Origin: Streptomyces sp. NRRL F-5727
GTDB lineage: Bacteria; Actinomycetota; Actinomycetes; Streptomycetales; Streptomycetaceae
Reading direction: 5' to 3'
NCBI RefSeq assembly: GCF_000719555.1
Contig: NZ_JOGX01000019.1
Span: 83,835 to 147,834, forward strand
DNA length: 64,000 nucleotides
Each line of letters begins with the position of its first letter. Within the stretch, counting starts at the first letter, position 1. Position numbers and translations under genes: made by a program. The notes under the pieces were generated by a model. The model made no database searches. It had not been told where the DNA came from and saw only the letters and a program-made list of their open reading frames with translations. Positions 33,998-42,826 of the stretch are shown piece by piece.

Positions 33998-34516
33998 ATG
34001 GGCAGGTCGCGCACGGTCGAGTGGGAGGACGCCGGGGCCACGGCACGGGCGGCGGCGTCGATGGCGGGGCTGGACTTCCTGCGCGAGATGATCGCGGGCC
34101 GGCTGCCGGGCCCGCCGATCGCGGCGCTGCTGGGGTTCTCACTGGAGGAGGTCGAGGACGGGCGGGCGGTCTTCGTCCTGGAGCCGGGCGAGGAGCACTA
34201 CAACCCGATCGGCAGCGTGCACGGCGGGGTCTACGCCACGCTGCTCGACTCGGCGGCGGGGTGCGCGGTGCACACCACGCTGCCGCTGGGAACCGCGTAC
34301 ACCTCGCTCGACCTGGCGACCCGCTTCCTGCGGCCGATCACGATGGACACGGGCAAGGTGCGGGCCGTCGGCACGGTCATCTCGCGCGGGCGGCGCACCG
34401 CGCTGGCGGAGGCGGGGCTGTACGACGCGGAGGACCGTCTCCTCGCGCACGCCACCAGCACCTGCATGCTCTTCCCGGTTCCCGGCCGGGAGACGGGCGA
34501 GGGCGCTCGCGCCTGA
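33998..34516 (+). CDS. PaaI-family hotdog-fold thioesterase
   Basis: A 172-aa acyl-CoA thioesterase of PaaI type. The active-site pattern HYNPIGSVHGGVYATLLDSAAG (split: HYNPIGSVHGG then ATLLDSAAG) carries the Asn and catalytic Asp, followed by LDLATRFLRPI. It should hydrolyse an aromatic or short acyl-CoA in the cytoplasm. ATG at 33998 has GGAG 5 nt upstream. Divergent from the HxlR gene, so probably induced by the compound that regulator senses. Confidence 0.93.
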   Translation: MGRSRTVEWEDAGATARAAASMAGLDFLREMIAGRLPGPPIAALLGFSLEEVEDGRAVFVLEPGEEHYNPIGSVHGGVYATLLDSAAGCAVHTTLPLGTAYTSLDLATRFLRPITMDTGKVRAVGTVISRGRRTALAEAGLYDAEDRLLAHATSTCMLFPVPGRETGEGARA

Positions 34517-34535
34517 GCCCCGCGCGCCGGTCCGG

Positions 34536-34901
34536 TCAGCGCCTGCCGACGGCCGGGCGGGCGCGGGTACACCGGTCAGGGGCCGCGTCGGGAGACGCGG
34601 TGGCCTGGAGGGCCGCGCTGACCAGGGTGGCGAGCAGGTCGATGTCGGAGCCCGCGTCGAGCCGGACCGTCACCCAGCCGGAGCCGGCCCGGAGCCGTAC
34701 CGCGGTCGAGTTCTGGAGGGCGGGCCGCAGCCGGGCGACCATCGCGCGGGTGAGGTGGACGTCGGCCTCGTGCTCGCCGTGGAAGTGGACGATCTCCTCC
34801 GTCGCCGTCCCGAGGCCGAGTTCGGCACCGCAGTGCGCACGGCCACGGATCAGCGAGGGCCAGCTCATCAGACGTTCACTGGCATGCCTGGCCGTGTTCA
34901 T
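34536..34901 (-). CDS. luciferase-domain (DUF5519) protein
   Basis: A 121-aa small protein. RLMSWPSLIRGRAHCGAELG, EEIVHFHGEHEADVHLT and GWVTVRLDAGSDIDLLATLV match the DUF5519 'luciferase' domain found in actinobacteria and plants, a nucleotide/protein-binding fold of unknown function rather than a light-producing luciferase. No Shine-Dalgarno is obvious before the chosen ATG; a Met 11 codons later is a possible alternative. It is convergent with the thioesterase gene. Confidence 0.78.
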   Translation of the reverse strand: MNTARHASERLMSWPSLIRGRAHCGAELGLGTATEEIVHFHGEHEADVHLTRAMVARLRPALQNSTAVRLRAGSGWVTVRLDAGSDIDLLATLVSAALQATASPDAAPDRCTRARPAVGRR

Positions 34902-35051
34902 ACGAGGAGCGTGCCGGGCCGCGGGGCGCGGCACAAGCGTCCTGGCGAAAGAATCCCGTCGAGGCCGGAAACCGACGTCCACAGAGGGCGAGATGACGAC
35001 ATGTCACCACCCTGGGTGGGAGGGACGAAGCGCTGTGTCACGGGCGGCGGC

Positions 35052-36170
35052 TCAGCCCGCCGGACGGACCCTGACACGGGCCGCGAGGACGGCGACGTCG
35101 TCCTCGGCGTGATGGGCGTCGAGTCGGCCGAGAACCTCGTCGACGACCTGTTCGGGTCCGGGTTCCGGCGGCAGCCGCAGTCCGGCCAGCCGGGCCAGCG
35201 AGGCGTCGATGTCCTCGCCCCGGCGCTCGACCAGGCCGTCGGTGAAGAGCAGCAGAGTGTCGCCCTGCCCGAGGGCGCGGGTGGCCGGCTCGTAGCCGCC
35301 GACGCCGGTGCCGAGCGGCGGGCCGACGGGCAGCTCCACCAGCTCGGCCGAGCCGTCCGGGCCGAAGACCGCGGGCGGGAGGTGGCCGGCGCTGGCGAAG
35401 GTGGCGGTGCCGCGCCCGGGGTCCACCCGGACCAGCAGACAGGTCGCGGGGCGGCGGGCGCCGTCCTCGGCGACGACCGCGTCCAGGTGGCGCAGCACCC
35501 GGTGCGGCGGGAGATCGGTGGCGGCGACCTCGCGGAGCGCCGAGCGGTAGGCGTTCATGTCGACGGCCGCTTCGAGCCCGTGGCCCATGACGTCGCCGAC
35601 GACGAGCAGGCTGCGGCCGAAGTGGAGCCGTACCGTCTCGAACCAGTCGCCGCCGACCAGGGTACGCGGCCCGGCCGGCAGATAGCGGCCGGCGATCTCC
35701 AGGTTGGGGTGGGGCCGACCGGGTTCCGCGACGAGGGCCCGCTGGAGGTGGAGGGCGACGTCCTCGGTGGCGGCGAGCCGCCGGGCGTGCCGGATGTGGC
35801 GGGCCGCGAGCCGTGCGGCCTGCCGCAGCAGCACGAGGTCGTCGTCGGTGTACGGGGGCGCGGCGCGGGTGAGGGTGACGGCGCCCAGGGGCCGCTCGCG
35901 GTCCACGGCGAGCGGGACGGTGAGCGTGGGGAGGGCCGGCGGGGCGGCGGGGGCCGGCGGGGTGGCGTCCGGGCCGGAGCGCTCGCCCTTGGCGGGCGTC
36001 AGCTCGATGGTGGCGGTGCCGCCCGGGTGGCGGGCGAGGAAGGCGGTGAGTTCGCGGCAGGTCATGGCCTCGTCGAGCGTGGTGCCGATCCGGCCGATCG
36101 CCGTCTCCAGAGCGGCCGGCAGGCGCCGCTCGGCCGCACCCCGTTCCGCTCGCTCCGCGCTCTCCGCCAC
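35052..36170 (-). CDS. SpoIIE-type PP2C phosphatase with GAF-like domain
   Basis: A 372-aa phosphatase. An N-terminal GAF-like domain (about 15-140) is followed by SpoIIE PP2C (about 160-368), with AGRYLPAGPRTLVGGDWFET, VVGDVMGHGLEAAVDM and HAEDDVAVLAARV providing metal-binding aspartates. GTG at 36170 was chosen as start because GGAGG lies 5 nt upstream. It is the second of three SpoIIE phosphatases in the window and monocistronic. Likely partner: an anti-sigma-factor antagonist encoded elsewhere. Confidence 0.92.
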   Translation of the reverse strand: MAESAERAERGAAERRLPAALETAIGRIGTTLDEAMTCRELTAFLARHPGGTATIELTPAKGERSGPDATPPAPAAPPALPTLTVPLAVDRERPLGAVTLTRAAPPYTDDDLVLLRQAARLAARHIRHARRLAATEDVALHLQRALVAEPGRPHPNLEIAGRYLPAGPRTLVGGDWFETVRLHFGRSLLVVGDVMGHGLEAAVDMNAYRSALREVAATDLPPHRVLRHLDAVVAEDGARRPATCLLVRVDPGRGTATFASAGHLPPAVFGPDGSAELVELPVGPPLGTGVGGYEPATRALGQGDTLLLFTDGLVERRGEDIDASLARLAGLRLPPEPGPEQVVDEVLGRLDAHHAEDDVAVLAARVRVRPAG

Positions 36171-36358
36171 GACACCTCCACCGCCGTGCGGCCACCGGGC
36201 GGGCGGTGGGCGCCCGCTCACCCCCATTGCACCAGCGGGCGCCGTCCCGCGCGCGGTACGCGGCCGCGGGGGAACGGTTGTGCGGTGATGCGGGATCTGA
36301 TCAAGTACGACCAGAGGCTACCGGCCGGTACGACACTTCGCTCCCTGGGGGGACTGCC

Positions 36359-37228
36359 ATGACGAACGGGTTCTTCGGCTCCGTCGACGAGGTCGCCGAG
36401 CGGCTCGCCGCGACCGGATACCTGGCCTCCCCCGCCATCGCCACCACGGTCTTCCTCGCCGACCGGCTGGGCAAGCCGCTCCTGGTCGAGGGCCCCGCGG
36501 GGGTCGGCAAGACGCAGCTGGCCAAGGCCGTGACGGAGGCGACCGGCGCCCGGCTCGTCCGGCTCCAGTGCTACGAGGGTGTGGACGAGTCCCGGGCGCT
36601 GTACGAGTGGAACCACGCCAAGCAGCTGCTGCGGATCACGGCCGGGCGCGGCGAGTCCTGGGACGAGACCCGCACCGACATCTTCAGCGAGGAGTTCCTG
36701 CTCCCCCGGCCGCTGCTGACCGCGATCCGGTCCGAGGAGCCGACCGTGCTGCTCGTCGACGAGACCGACAAGGCCGACGTCGAGGTGGAGGGCCTGCTCC
36801 TGGAGGTCCTCGGCGACTTCCAGGTCACCGTGCCCGAGCTGGGGACCATCACCGCGACTCGGCGCCCCTTCACGGTCCTCACCTCCAACGCCAGCCGCGA
36901 GCTGTCCGAGGCGCTGCGGCGGCGCTGTCTCTTCCTGCACATCGGCTTCCCGGAGGAGGAGCTGGAGCGCCGGATCGTCACGCTCAAGGTCCCCGGCCTC
37001 GACGCGGCCCTCGCCGCCTCGGTCGTCCGGACCGTGGGCGCGCTGCGCGCCATGGACCTGCGGAAGGTGCCGTCGGTCTCGGAGACCATCGACTGGGCGC
37101 GGACGCTGCTCGCGCTCGGCGCCGAGCGGCTGGACGAGCGGGTGGTCCGGGAGACCCTGGGCGTGCTGCTCAAGCACCAGGACGACATCGTGCGGGCCGG
37201 GGCCAAGCTCGACCTGGACGCGGTGTGA
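36359..37228 (+). CDS. MoxR-type AAA+ ATPase
   Basis: A 289-aa AAA+ chaperone-like ATPase. Walker A GPAGVGKTQLAK (about 46-57), Walker B VLLVDETDKADVEVE (about 140), sensor 1 FTVLTSNASRE and an arginine finger in LRRRCLFLHIGFP. MoxR proteins act with von Willebrand factor A partners in cofactor insertion or complex maturation. The next gene is such a partner and overlaps it by 4 bp (GTGA). ATG at 36359 follows GGGGGGACTGCC. Confidence 0.95.
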   Translation: MTNGFFGSVDEVAERLAATGYLASPAIATTVFLADRLGKPLLVEGPAGVGKTQLAKAVTEATGARLVRLQCYEGVDESRALYEWNHAKQLLRITAGRGESWDETRTDIFSEEFLLPRPLLTAIRSEEPTVLLVDETDKADVEVEGLLLEVLGDFQVTVPELGTITATRRPFTVLTSNASRELSEALRRRCLFLHIGFPEEELERRIVTLKVPGLDAALAASVVRTVGALRAMDLRKVPSVSETIDWARTLLALGAERLDERVVRETLGVLLKHQDDIVRAGAKLDLDAV

Positions 37229-38622
37229 GCGGCGACGGCACCGCCTCGGCGACCGCCGAGGGGCCCGTCGCGCGGCTGACCGGGCTGGTGGCGGCGCTGC
37301 GCGACCACGGCTTCGGGATCGGCACCGGCGAGACCGTCGACGCCGGGCTCGCGCTCGAAGCGGTCGGGTTCGCCGACCGGGAGCGGATGCGGGAGGCGCT
37401 CGCCGCGACCCTGCTGCACGGCGAACGGCAGCGACCCGTCTTCGACCGGGTCTTCGACCTGTACTTCCCCGCGCTGGTCACCGGCCCCGGGCGGCGCGAG
37501 GAGGAGCCCGGCGACGCCGCCGCCCTGGCCGGGCTGCGGACGCGGGTCGCGGAGGCGCTCGCCGCCGGCGACACCGCCCTCCTGGACCGGCTGGCGGCCG
37601 AGGCGGTCGCCGGATTCGGCGGTTACGGCTCCGGCCCCGGGACCGACGGCTGGTCCTCGTACCAGACGCTCTCCCGGCTGCGCCCCGAGACCCTGCTCGC
37701 CCGGGTGCGTGCCGCGCGCGCGGTGGACGGCGAGGATCCCGCGTTCACCGACCGGCTGCTCGACGACGAGATCCGGCGGGCGATCGAGGGCTTCCGGGAG
37801 CGGGTGCGGACCGAGGCGCGGCGCCGGGTCGCCGAGCGGCAGGGGCGTGACCGAGTGGCCCGGCGGGCCGTGGCCGGGACGGCGGACCGGGTGGACTTCC
37901 TGCTGGCCGGCCGCGAGCAGCTGGACGAGCTGCGCCGCACGGTGCGGCCGCTGGCGCGGAAGCTGGCCACCCGGCTCGCGGCCCGCAGGCGCCGGGCCGC
38001 GCGCGGCGAGATCGATCTGCGCAGGACGCTCCGGGGATCGCTGTCCACCGGCGGCGTGCCGCTGCGGCCGGTGCTGCGCCGGCGCCGTCCCGGCCGCCCG
38101 GAGCTGGTGCTGCTGTGCGACGTCTCCGGGTCGGTGGCCGGGTTCGCGCAGTTCACGATGGAGCTGGTGCAGGCGCTGCACGACCAGTTCAGCCGGGTCC
38201 GGGTCTTCGCCTTCGTCAACCGGGTCGACGAGGTCACCGGCCTCCTGGCGCGGGGTGCGGCGGACCCGGCGGGGCTCGGCGAGCGGATCCGCGCGGAGGC
38301 CCGGCTGACCGGCTGGCACGGCCAGAGCGACTACGGGACGGCGCTGGACGAGTTCGTCGAGCGGTACGCGGACGCGCTCGGCCCCCGCACGGTCGTCTTC
38401 GTCCTCGGCGACGCCCGCACCAACCAGGCCGACCCCCGTACGGAATCCCTGCGGCTGATCGCGGAGCGCGCCCGCCGGGTGCACTGGCTCAACCCGGAGC
38501 AGCCGGCGCTGTGGGGCACGGGCGACTCGGTGGCCCCGCTGTACGCGGAGCTGGTCGACATGCGGCCCTGCCGCAACGCCCGTCAGCTGGGCGAACTCGT
38601 CGGACGTCTGCTCCCGGTCTGA
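37225..38622 (+). CDS. VWA-domain protein, CoxE-like
   Basis: A 465-aa protein. An alpha-helical N-terminal region (about 10-290) with arginine-rich stretches (RRRRAARGEIDLRRTLRGS) precedes a C-terminal von Willebrand A domain (about 290-460). Its MIDAS site is LLCDVSGSVAGF plus the Thr in QSDYGTALDEF. CoxE-like VWA proteins pair with MoxR ATPases to mature metalloenzymes such as CO dehydrogenase; no CO dehydrogenase genes are visible here, so the client is unknown. Start GTG at 37225 overlaps the moxR stop. Confidence 0.93.
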   Translation: MSGDGTASATAEGPVARLTGLVAALRDHGFGIGTGETVDAGLALEAVGFADRERMREALAATLLHGERQRPVFDRVFDLYFPALVTGPGRREEEPGDAAALAGLRTRVAEALAAGDTALLDRLAAEAVAGFGGYGSGPGTDGWSSYQTLSRLRPETLLARVRAARAVDGEDPAFTDRLLDDEIRRAIEGFRERVRTEARRRVAERQGRDRVARRAVAGTADRVDFLLAGREQLDELRRTVRPLARKLATRLAARRRRAARGEIDLRRTLRGSLSTGGVPLRPVLRRRRPGRPELVLLCDVSGSVAGFAQFTMELVQALHDQFSRVRVFAFVNRVDEVTGLLARGAADPAGLGERIRAEARLTGWHGQSDYGTALDEFVERYADALGPRTVVFVLGDARTNQADPRTESLRLIAERARRVHWLNPEQPALWGTGDSVAPLYAELVDMRPCRNARQLGELVGRLLPV

Positions 38623-38634
38623 CCGCGCACCCAC

Positions 38635-38663
38635 GCCACGGGCGGGCCGTTCCCGCCCGTGGC
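38635..38663 (+). terminator. terminator after the MoxR-VWA operon
   Basis: A perfect 12-bp stem GCCACGGGCGGG with its complement around a CCGTT loop, 13 bp past the VWA gene stop. Confidence 0.85.
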
Positions 38664-38674
38664 ACGATCGGCGC

Positions 38675-38887
38675 ATGGCCACGACCGGATCCGACCGCCC
38701 CGAGACCGACCTCCCGCGCGGCATCGGCGCGCCCGCGACCCGCGCCCTGGTCGCCGCCGGCTACACCCGGCTCGACCAGCTCGCGGGCGTTCCCGCGGCC
38801 GAGCTCGCCGCGCTGCACGGCGTGGGCCCCAAGGCCCTGCGGGTGCTCGGCGAGGCGCTGGCCGAGCGCGGCAGCGCCCTCGGCTGA
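38675..38887 (+). CDS. small helix-hairpin-helix protein
   Basis: A 70-aa protein with a C-terminal helix-hairpin-helix (TRLDQLAGVPAAELAALHGV then GPKALRVLGEAL), as in DNA-binding proteins such as RNA-polymerase alpha C-domain-like or DUF4332-type folds. The N-terminus ATRALVAAGY is also typical of small 'DNA-binding protein' annotations in Streptomyces. It starts 11 bp after the upstream terminator, so its promoter must lie within the VWA gene or hairpin region. Confidence 0.8.
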   Translation: MATTGSDRPETDLPRGIGAPATRALVAAGYTRLDQLAGVPAAELAALHGVGPKALRVLGEALAERGSALG

Positions 38888-38971
38888 CCACGGCCCGTCC
38901 CCGCGCCGCCGCTCCCCGCCCCCGCGGTCCTGGCTGTACGGTCCCGGGGCGGGCGAACTAGCGTGGGGTCC

Positions 38972-39559
38972 ATGGAACTCCTGGGAGACATCACCCCCGA
39001 CCGTCCGCTGCTCGTCCTCGCCGTCAAGGAGGAGGCGCAGTTCTTCGACACCTCGCTGCCCGTGCTCCTCACCGGAATGGGCAAGGTGAACGCGGCGACC
39101 GCGCTCGCCACGGTCCTGGGCCGCGGCCCGCGTCCCTCGGGCGTCGTCAACCTCGGCACCGCCGGCGCCCTGCGCCCCGAGTGGACGGGCACCCACGTCG
39201 TCGGCACGGTGCTCCAGCACGACCTGGACGGCGAACTGCTCGCGACGCTGACCGGCGAGACGTACGGGGCGCCGATCGCGCTCCCCGACGGCGGTGACGT
39301 GGTCCTCGCCACCGGGGACGCGTTCATCTCCGACGAGGCCGCCCGCGCCCGGCTCGCCGCGCGGGCGCCGCTGGTCGACATGGAGGGCTACGCCCTCGCC
39401 GCCGCCGCGGAGCGGGCCGGGGTGCCGCTGCGGATCGTGAAGCACGTGAGCGACGAGGCCGGCGACGGCGCCGACCGCACCTGGCGCGACTCCGTCGCCG
39501 CCTGCTCCCGCGAGCTGGCCGCCTGGGCGGCGGCCAACATCCCGGCGTACCACGGCTGA
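38972..39559 (+). CDS. nucleosidase (MTA/SAH-type phosphorylase fold)
   Basis: A 195-aa nucleoside hydrolase of the PNP/UDP family. VLLTGMGKVNAATALATVL, VVNLGTAGALRP, the substrate-binding Glu in VDMEGYALAAAAER and the catalytic Asp in KHVSDEAGDGA. It is shorter than MtnN (about 230 aa), and the base specificity is not readable. A TAGCGT -10 (38959-38964) lies 7 nt before the ATG at 38972, so translation is probably leaderless; an in-frame GTG at 38963 is less likely. Confidence 0.9.
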   Translation: MELLGDITPDRPLLVLAVKEEAQFFDTSLPVLLTGMGKVNAATALATVLGRGPRPSGVVNLGTAGALRPEWTGTHVVGTVLQHDLDGELLATLTGETYGAPIALPDGGDVVLATGDAFISDEAARARLAARAPLVDMEGYALAAAAERAGVPLRIVKHVSDEAGDGADRTWRDSVAACSRELAAWAAANIPAYHG

Positions 39560-39625
39560 CCGGCGTACCGCGCCTGACCGGCGTGACCGACGCCGACCGC
39601 GTACCCCGCCTGACCTCGGGCGGGC

Positions 39626-41512
39626 TCAGCCGAGGGGGAGTTCCAGGAAGGACGGGGTCCCGGGCGGCGAGCCCAGCTCGGTCTGCGTCCAGGTGACGGA
39701 GGCGTCCCCGTACAGCGGGTCCTTGCTGTCGACGACGAGCATCAGGCGGTGCCCGGCGGGGATGTCGTACGCGGCCGCCTGGAGGTTCCAGGTGACGGTG
39801 GTGTCCTGGTCGGCCGTCAGGTCGTAGGCGTTCAGCGGCTCGTGGGTGATGATGCGCGCCGTGTCGTCCTCCGCCACGTCGAAGAGGTGGGCGATGAGCC
39901 CGGCCGAGGTGACGGTGGAGCGGACGGTGAGGCGGAGCCGGGGGACGCCCCGGACGCGGCGGCCGACGGGGCCGCCGTCGGCCGGGACGAGGGGTTCGGT
40001 GGTCCAGGCGAGGGCGTGCCGCCGGTCGATCTTGCGGATGTCGTAGATCTTGGGGTTGCCCTTCCACTCGGCCTGCCCGGTGCGGAGCGGTTCGCCCATC
40101 GCGGTGGCCTCGGTGTCGACGCCGGCGAGGAAGGTGCGGCGCCAGCCGGTGGTCTCCGCGTCCGCGTCCGCCGGGACGAGCCGGCCGTCGGCGCCGCCCG
40201 CGCCGTCGCCGGTGAGGCCCAGGACCTCGTGGCCCACGGTGACGTCCTGCCAGGTGGGGCGGGACTCGCGGACGGCCGGTTCGACGATCCGCCGGGCGCC
40301 GGTGGGCCGCCCGGTGACCGGGTCGAGGGCGGGCTCGGTGACGTAGGTGAACATCACCTGGCCGCAGACCTCGTCCCACTCCTCCACGCCGTTGCGCTCG
40401 CCCTTCAGGTGGTGGTCGAGCCAGGCGTACGCCTCGTCGAGCACCGGGTCGGGCGCGCCGGGCGACGTGCCGAGCAGGCCGGCGCCCTCGGGGGCGGCGT
40501 GGTCGCCGATCCACAGGTTGAGCCGCTTGGGGACGCGGAGCCGGTCGAAGGTGTCGACGGCCTCGTTGACCGCGAAGAGGCTCTCGTGCCAGGTGTTCGA
40601 GTAGAAGGTGGGGGTGCCGTGGTCGTCGGTGAGGTCGGTGTACGTCCGCGGTGAGCGCCGCTCGCCCCAGCGGACGACGTCGTGGAGGTTCCGGTCGTTC
40701 AGGAAGTCGTCGAGGATCCGCCGGTTCTCGTCGTCGAACTTCTCCTCCACGGGTCCGCCGGTGAAGCCGATGAGCGCCTTCACCGCGGCGAGGTGGCGGG
40801 TCCTGTTCTCGTAGAGGCTGGTGGCGAGGTCGCCCCAGGTGCTGAGGGCGACGACGGCGGCGACGCGTTCGTCGTGCGCGGCGACGAGCTGGCTGATGCC
40901 GGAGCCGTAGGACTCGCCCAGGAAGCCGATGGCGGAGGGGGCGAAGCGTTCGACGCCGAAGTCGACGAGGGTGGAGCCGTCGGCCACGTCGTGCGGGCCG
41001 GCCACGTCGACGTATCCCTCGGAGGTGGTGGGAAGGCCGGGGATGCCGAGGCCGCGCGGGGTGTAGGCGAGGACGTGGTAGCCGCGCAGGGCGAGGGCGA
41101 GGTACGCGCCGGGGAACAGGCCCCAGCCGAAGGGGGTCCAGCCGGACGGGACGACGACGAGGGGGTGCGGGCCGGGGGCGAGCTGCTGGAGGCTGAAGGC
41201 GGAGAGGCGATGGCCGTCGGTGGTCTCGACGCGGTGGTAGCCCGGCAGCGCGAGGCCGCGCACCCGGTCGATCCGGTCGGCGAGCGCTCCGGGGAGCTGT
41301 CCGTCCGGCGGCGGCCCGTCGGTGAGGAGGGCGGTGACGACGGTCTGGCCGAACCGGACGGCCTCGGGGTGGACGGTGCCGCCGGAGGCCCAGAGGCCGT
41401 CGGCCGCGACGCGCTCCGTGTCGGCCTCGGTGAAGGTGGTCCTGAGCCCGGGGAATCCCGGGAACTCCTCGGACGAGCCGTCGGTGGTGGCGTGGGGCTG
41501 GGGCACGTGCAC
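39626..41512 (-). CDS. CocE/NonD-family (X-Pro dipeptidyl-peptidase-like) hydrolase
   Basis: A 628-aa serine hydrolase. An alpha/beta-hydrolase core (about 90-400) has the nucleophile motif IGFLGESYGSGISQL, RLNLWIGDHAAPE carrying the likely His, and LDHHLKGE. A C-terminal jelly-roll domain (about 440-625; SAGLIAHLFDVAEDDTA, YDIPAGHRLMLVVDS) is typical of PepX C-domain/CocE enzymes. It may hydrolyse esters or acyl peptides. No signal peptide. GTG at 41512 was chosen because AGGA lies 5 nt upstream; the GTG two codons on is the alternative. Confidence 0.9.
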   Translation of the reverse strand: MHVPQPHATTDGSSEEFPGFPGLRTTFTEADTERVAADGLWASGGTVHPEAVRFGQTVVTALLTDGPPPDGQLPGALADRIDRVRGLALPGYHRVETTDGHRLSAFSLQQLAPGPHPLVVVPSGWTPFGWGLFPGAYLALALRGYHVLAYTPRGLGIPGLPTTSEGYVDVAGPHDVADGSTLVDFGVERFAPSAIGFLGESYGSGISQLVAAHDERVAAVVALSTWGDLATSLYENRTRHLAAVKALIGFTGGPVEEKFDDENRRILDDFLNDRNLHDVVRWGERRSPRTYTDLTDDHGTPTFYSNTWHESLFAVNEAVDTFDRLRVPKRLNLWIGDHAAPEGAGLLGTSPGAPDPVLDEAYAWLDHHLKGERNGVEEWDEVCGQVMFTYVTEPALDPVTGRPTGARRIVEPAVRESRPTWQDVTVGHEVLGLTGDGAGGADGRLVPADADAETTGWRRTFLAGVDTEATAMGEPLRTGQAEWKGNPKIYDIRKIDRRHALAWTTEPLVPADGGPVGRRVRGVPRLRLTVRSTVTSAGLIAHLFDVAEDDTARIITHEPLNAYDLTADQDTTVTWNLQAAAYDIPAGHRLMLVVDSKDPLYGDASVTWTQTELGSPPGTPSFLELPLG

Positions 41513-41688
41513 CCGTTCCTCTCGACTGGGGTGTGACCGTCCGTCATGCGGACGCACGCAAGCCTCACGTATCGGGAAGGGAGCGGCCAGAGCGCACGAA
41601 GGGCGCACGGATCACGCAACGGGGTGGGAACGACCCGGGCCGCCTCGAACTCGACGTTTGGGAGCGGACGGAGCCGTTCCGGACGCGG

Positions 41689-42825
41689 TCAGCGGCGGTT
41701 CGCCGGTGGCGCGGCCACCTCGGTGCGGGCGATCAGCAGGGCGGCGACGTCGTCGTCCAGTCCGCCGGCGCCGTAGCCGGCGAGGTCCTGGTGGAGCAGT
41801 TCGGGGACCTGCTCGGAGGGGGCTTCGGACCACCGGCGGGCGCGCTCCTCCAGGGGGTAGAAGACGCCGTCGCGGTCGCGGGTCTCGCTGACGCCGTCGG
41901 TGTAGAGCAGCAGCCGGTCCCCGGGGCCGAAGGGGAACTCCTCCACGTGGTGGCGGGAGTCGGCGAGGCCGGTGAGGTTGAGCGGCAGCGAGGGTTCGGC
42001 GACCTCGATCATGGAGATGCGGGAGTCGTGCTGGAGGAGCGGGGCGGGGTGGCCGCAGTTGAGCAGGCGGCCGGTGTCGCCGCCGTCGGGGAGCTCGACG
42101 AGGACGACGGTGGCGAAGCGTTCGGCGGCGTCCGAGTCGGGGTCCCAGGCGGCGTAGCGGGCCAGGCCCTCGTCGAGCCGGTCGGCGAGGGCCGCGAGGT
42201 CGGGGGCGTCGTACGCGGTGGAGCGGAAGGCGCCGAGGAGGACGGAGGCGGTCTCGACGGCGCCGAGGCCCTTGCCCTGGACGTCGCCGAGCATGATCCG
42301 CACGGCTCCGGGGATCTGCACGGCCTCGTAGAAGTCGCCGCCGATCCGGGCCTTGGCCGCGGCGGCGACGTACAGCAGGTGGAGGTCGACGGGGCCGAGG
42401 CGGGGTGGCAGCGGGCGGAGCACGACCCGCTGGACGACGTCGGCGACGGCGGTGACCTCGGCGAGGTCCCGCTCGTAGCGGGTGCGGACCGCGCTGACCC
42501 AGGCGGAGACGCCGGTGATGGCGAGGATGAGGCCCTCGCTGGCGAGGAGCTCCTCGGCGGCGGGTTCGCCGCGGCCCACGACGAGCAGGGCCCGCAGCGC
42601 CATCGCGACGACACCGATGCCGATGGTGCCGTACACGCTCCAGGTGGCGGCGGCGAGCGCGGGGACGGTGAACAGGAGCCGGTCGACGCGCTCGGAGTCG
42701 GGCGTGACCAGGTCGGCGACGACGACCACGATCATGACCAGGACGGGCAGGGCGCGACCGAGGTGGAACTGGGTCCGTTTCGCGGTGGCGGGTCGGGGCC
42801 GGGGCCGGGGGCCGGCTGCGTGCAT
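41689..42825 (-). CDS. membrane-bound SpoIIE-type PP2C phosphatase
   Basis: A 378-aa protein with three hydrophobic segments (about 25-42, 50-85 and 95-110) and a cytoplasmic SpoIIE PP2C domain (about 150-370; AKARIGGDFYEAV, IMLGDVQGKGLGAVE, DRLLLYTDGVSE, LDDDVAALLI). The N-terminus has an RPRPRPATAKR basic tail. It lies 1 bp after the MFS gene stop on the same strand, so it belongs to the tetR-MFS operon. It is the third SpoIIE phosphatase in the window. Confidence 0.92.
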   Translation of the reverse strand: MHAAGPRPRPRPATAKRTQFHLGRALPVLVMIVVVVADLVTPDSERVDRLLFTVPALAAATWSVYGTIGIGVVAMALRALLVVGRGEPAAEELLASEGLILAITGVSAWVSAVRTRYERDLAEVTAVADVVQRVVLRPLPPRLGPVDLHLLYVAAAAKARIGGDFYEAVQIPGAVRIMLGDVQGKGLGAVETASVLLGAFRSTAYDAPDLAALADRLDEGLARYAAWDPDSDAAERFATVVLVELPDGGDTGRLLNCGHPAPLLQHDSRISMIEVAEPSLPLNLTGLADSRHHVEEFPFGPGDRLLLYTDGVSETRDRDGVFYPLEERARRWSEAPSEQVPELLHQDLAGYGAGGLDDDVAALLIARTEVAAPPANRR

Positions 42826-42826
42826 T

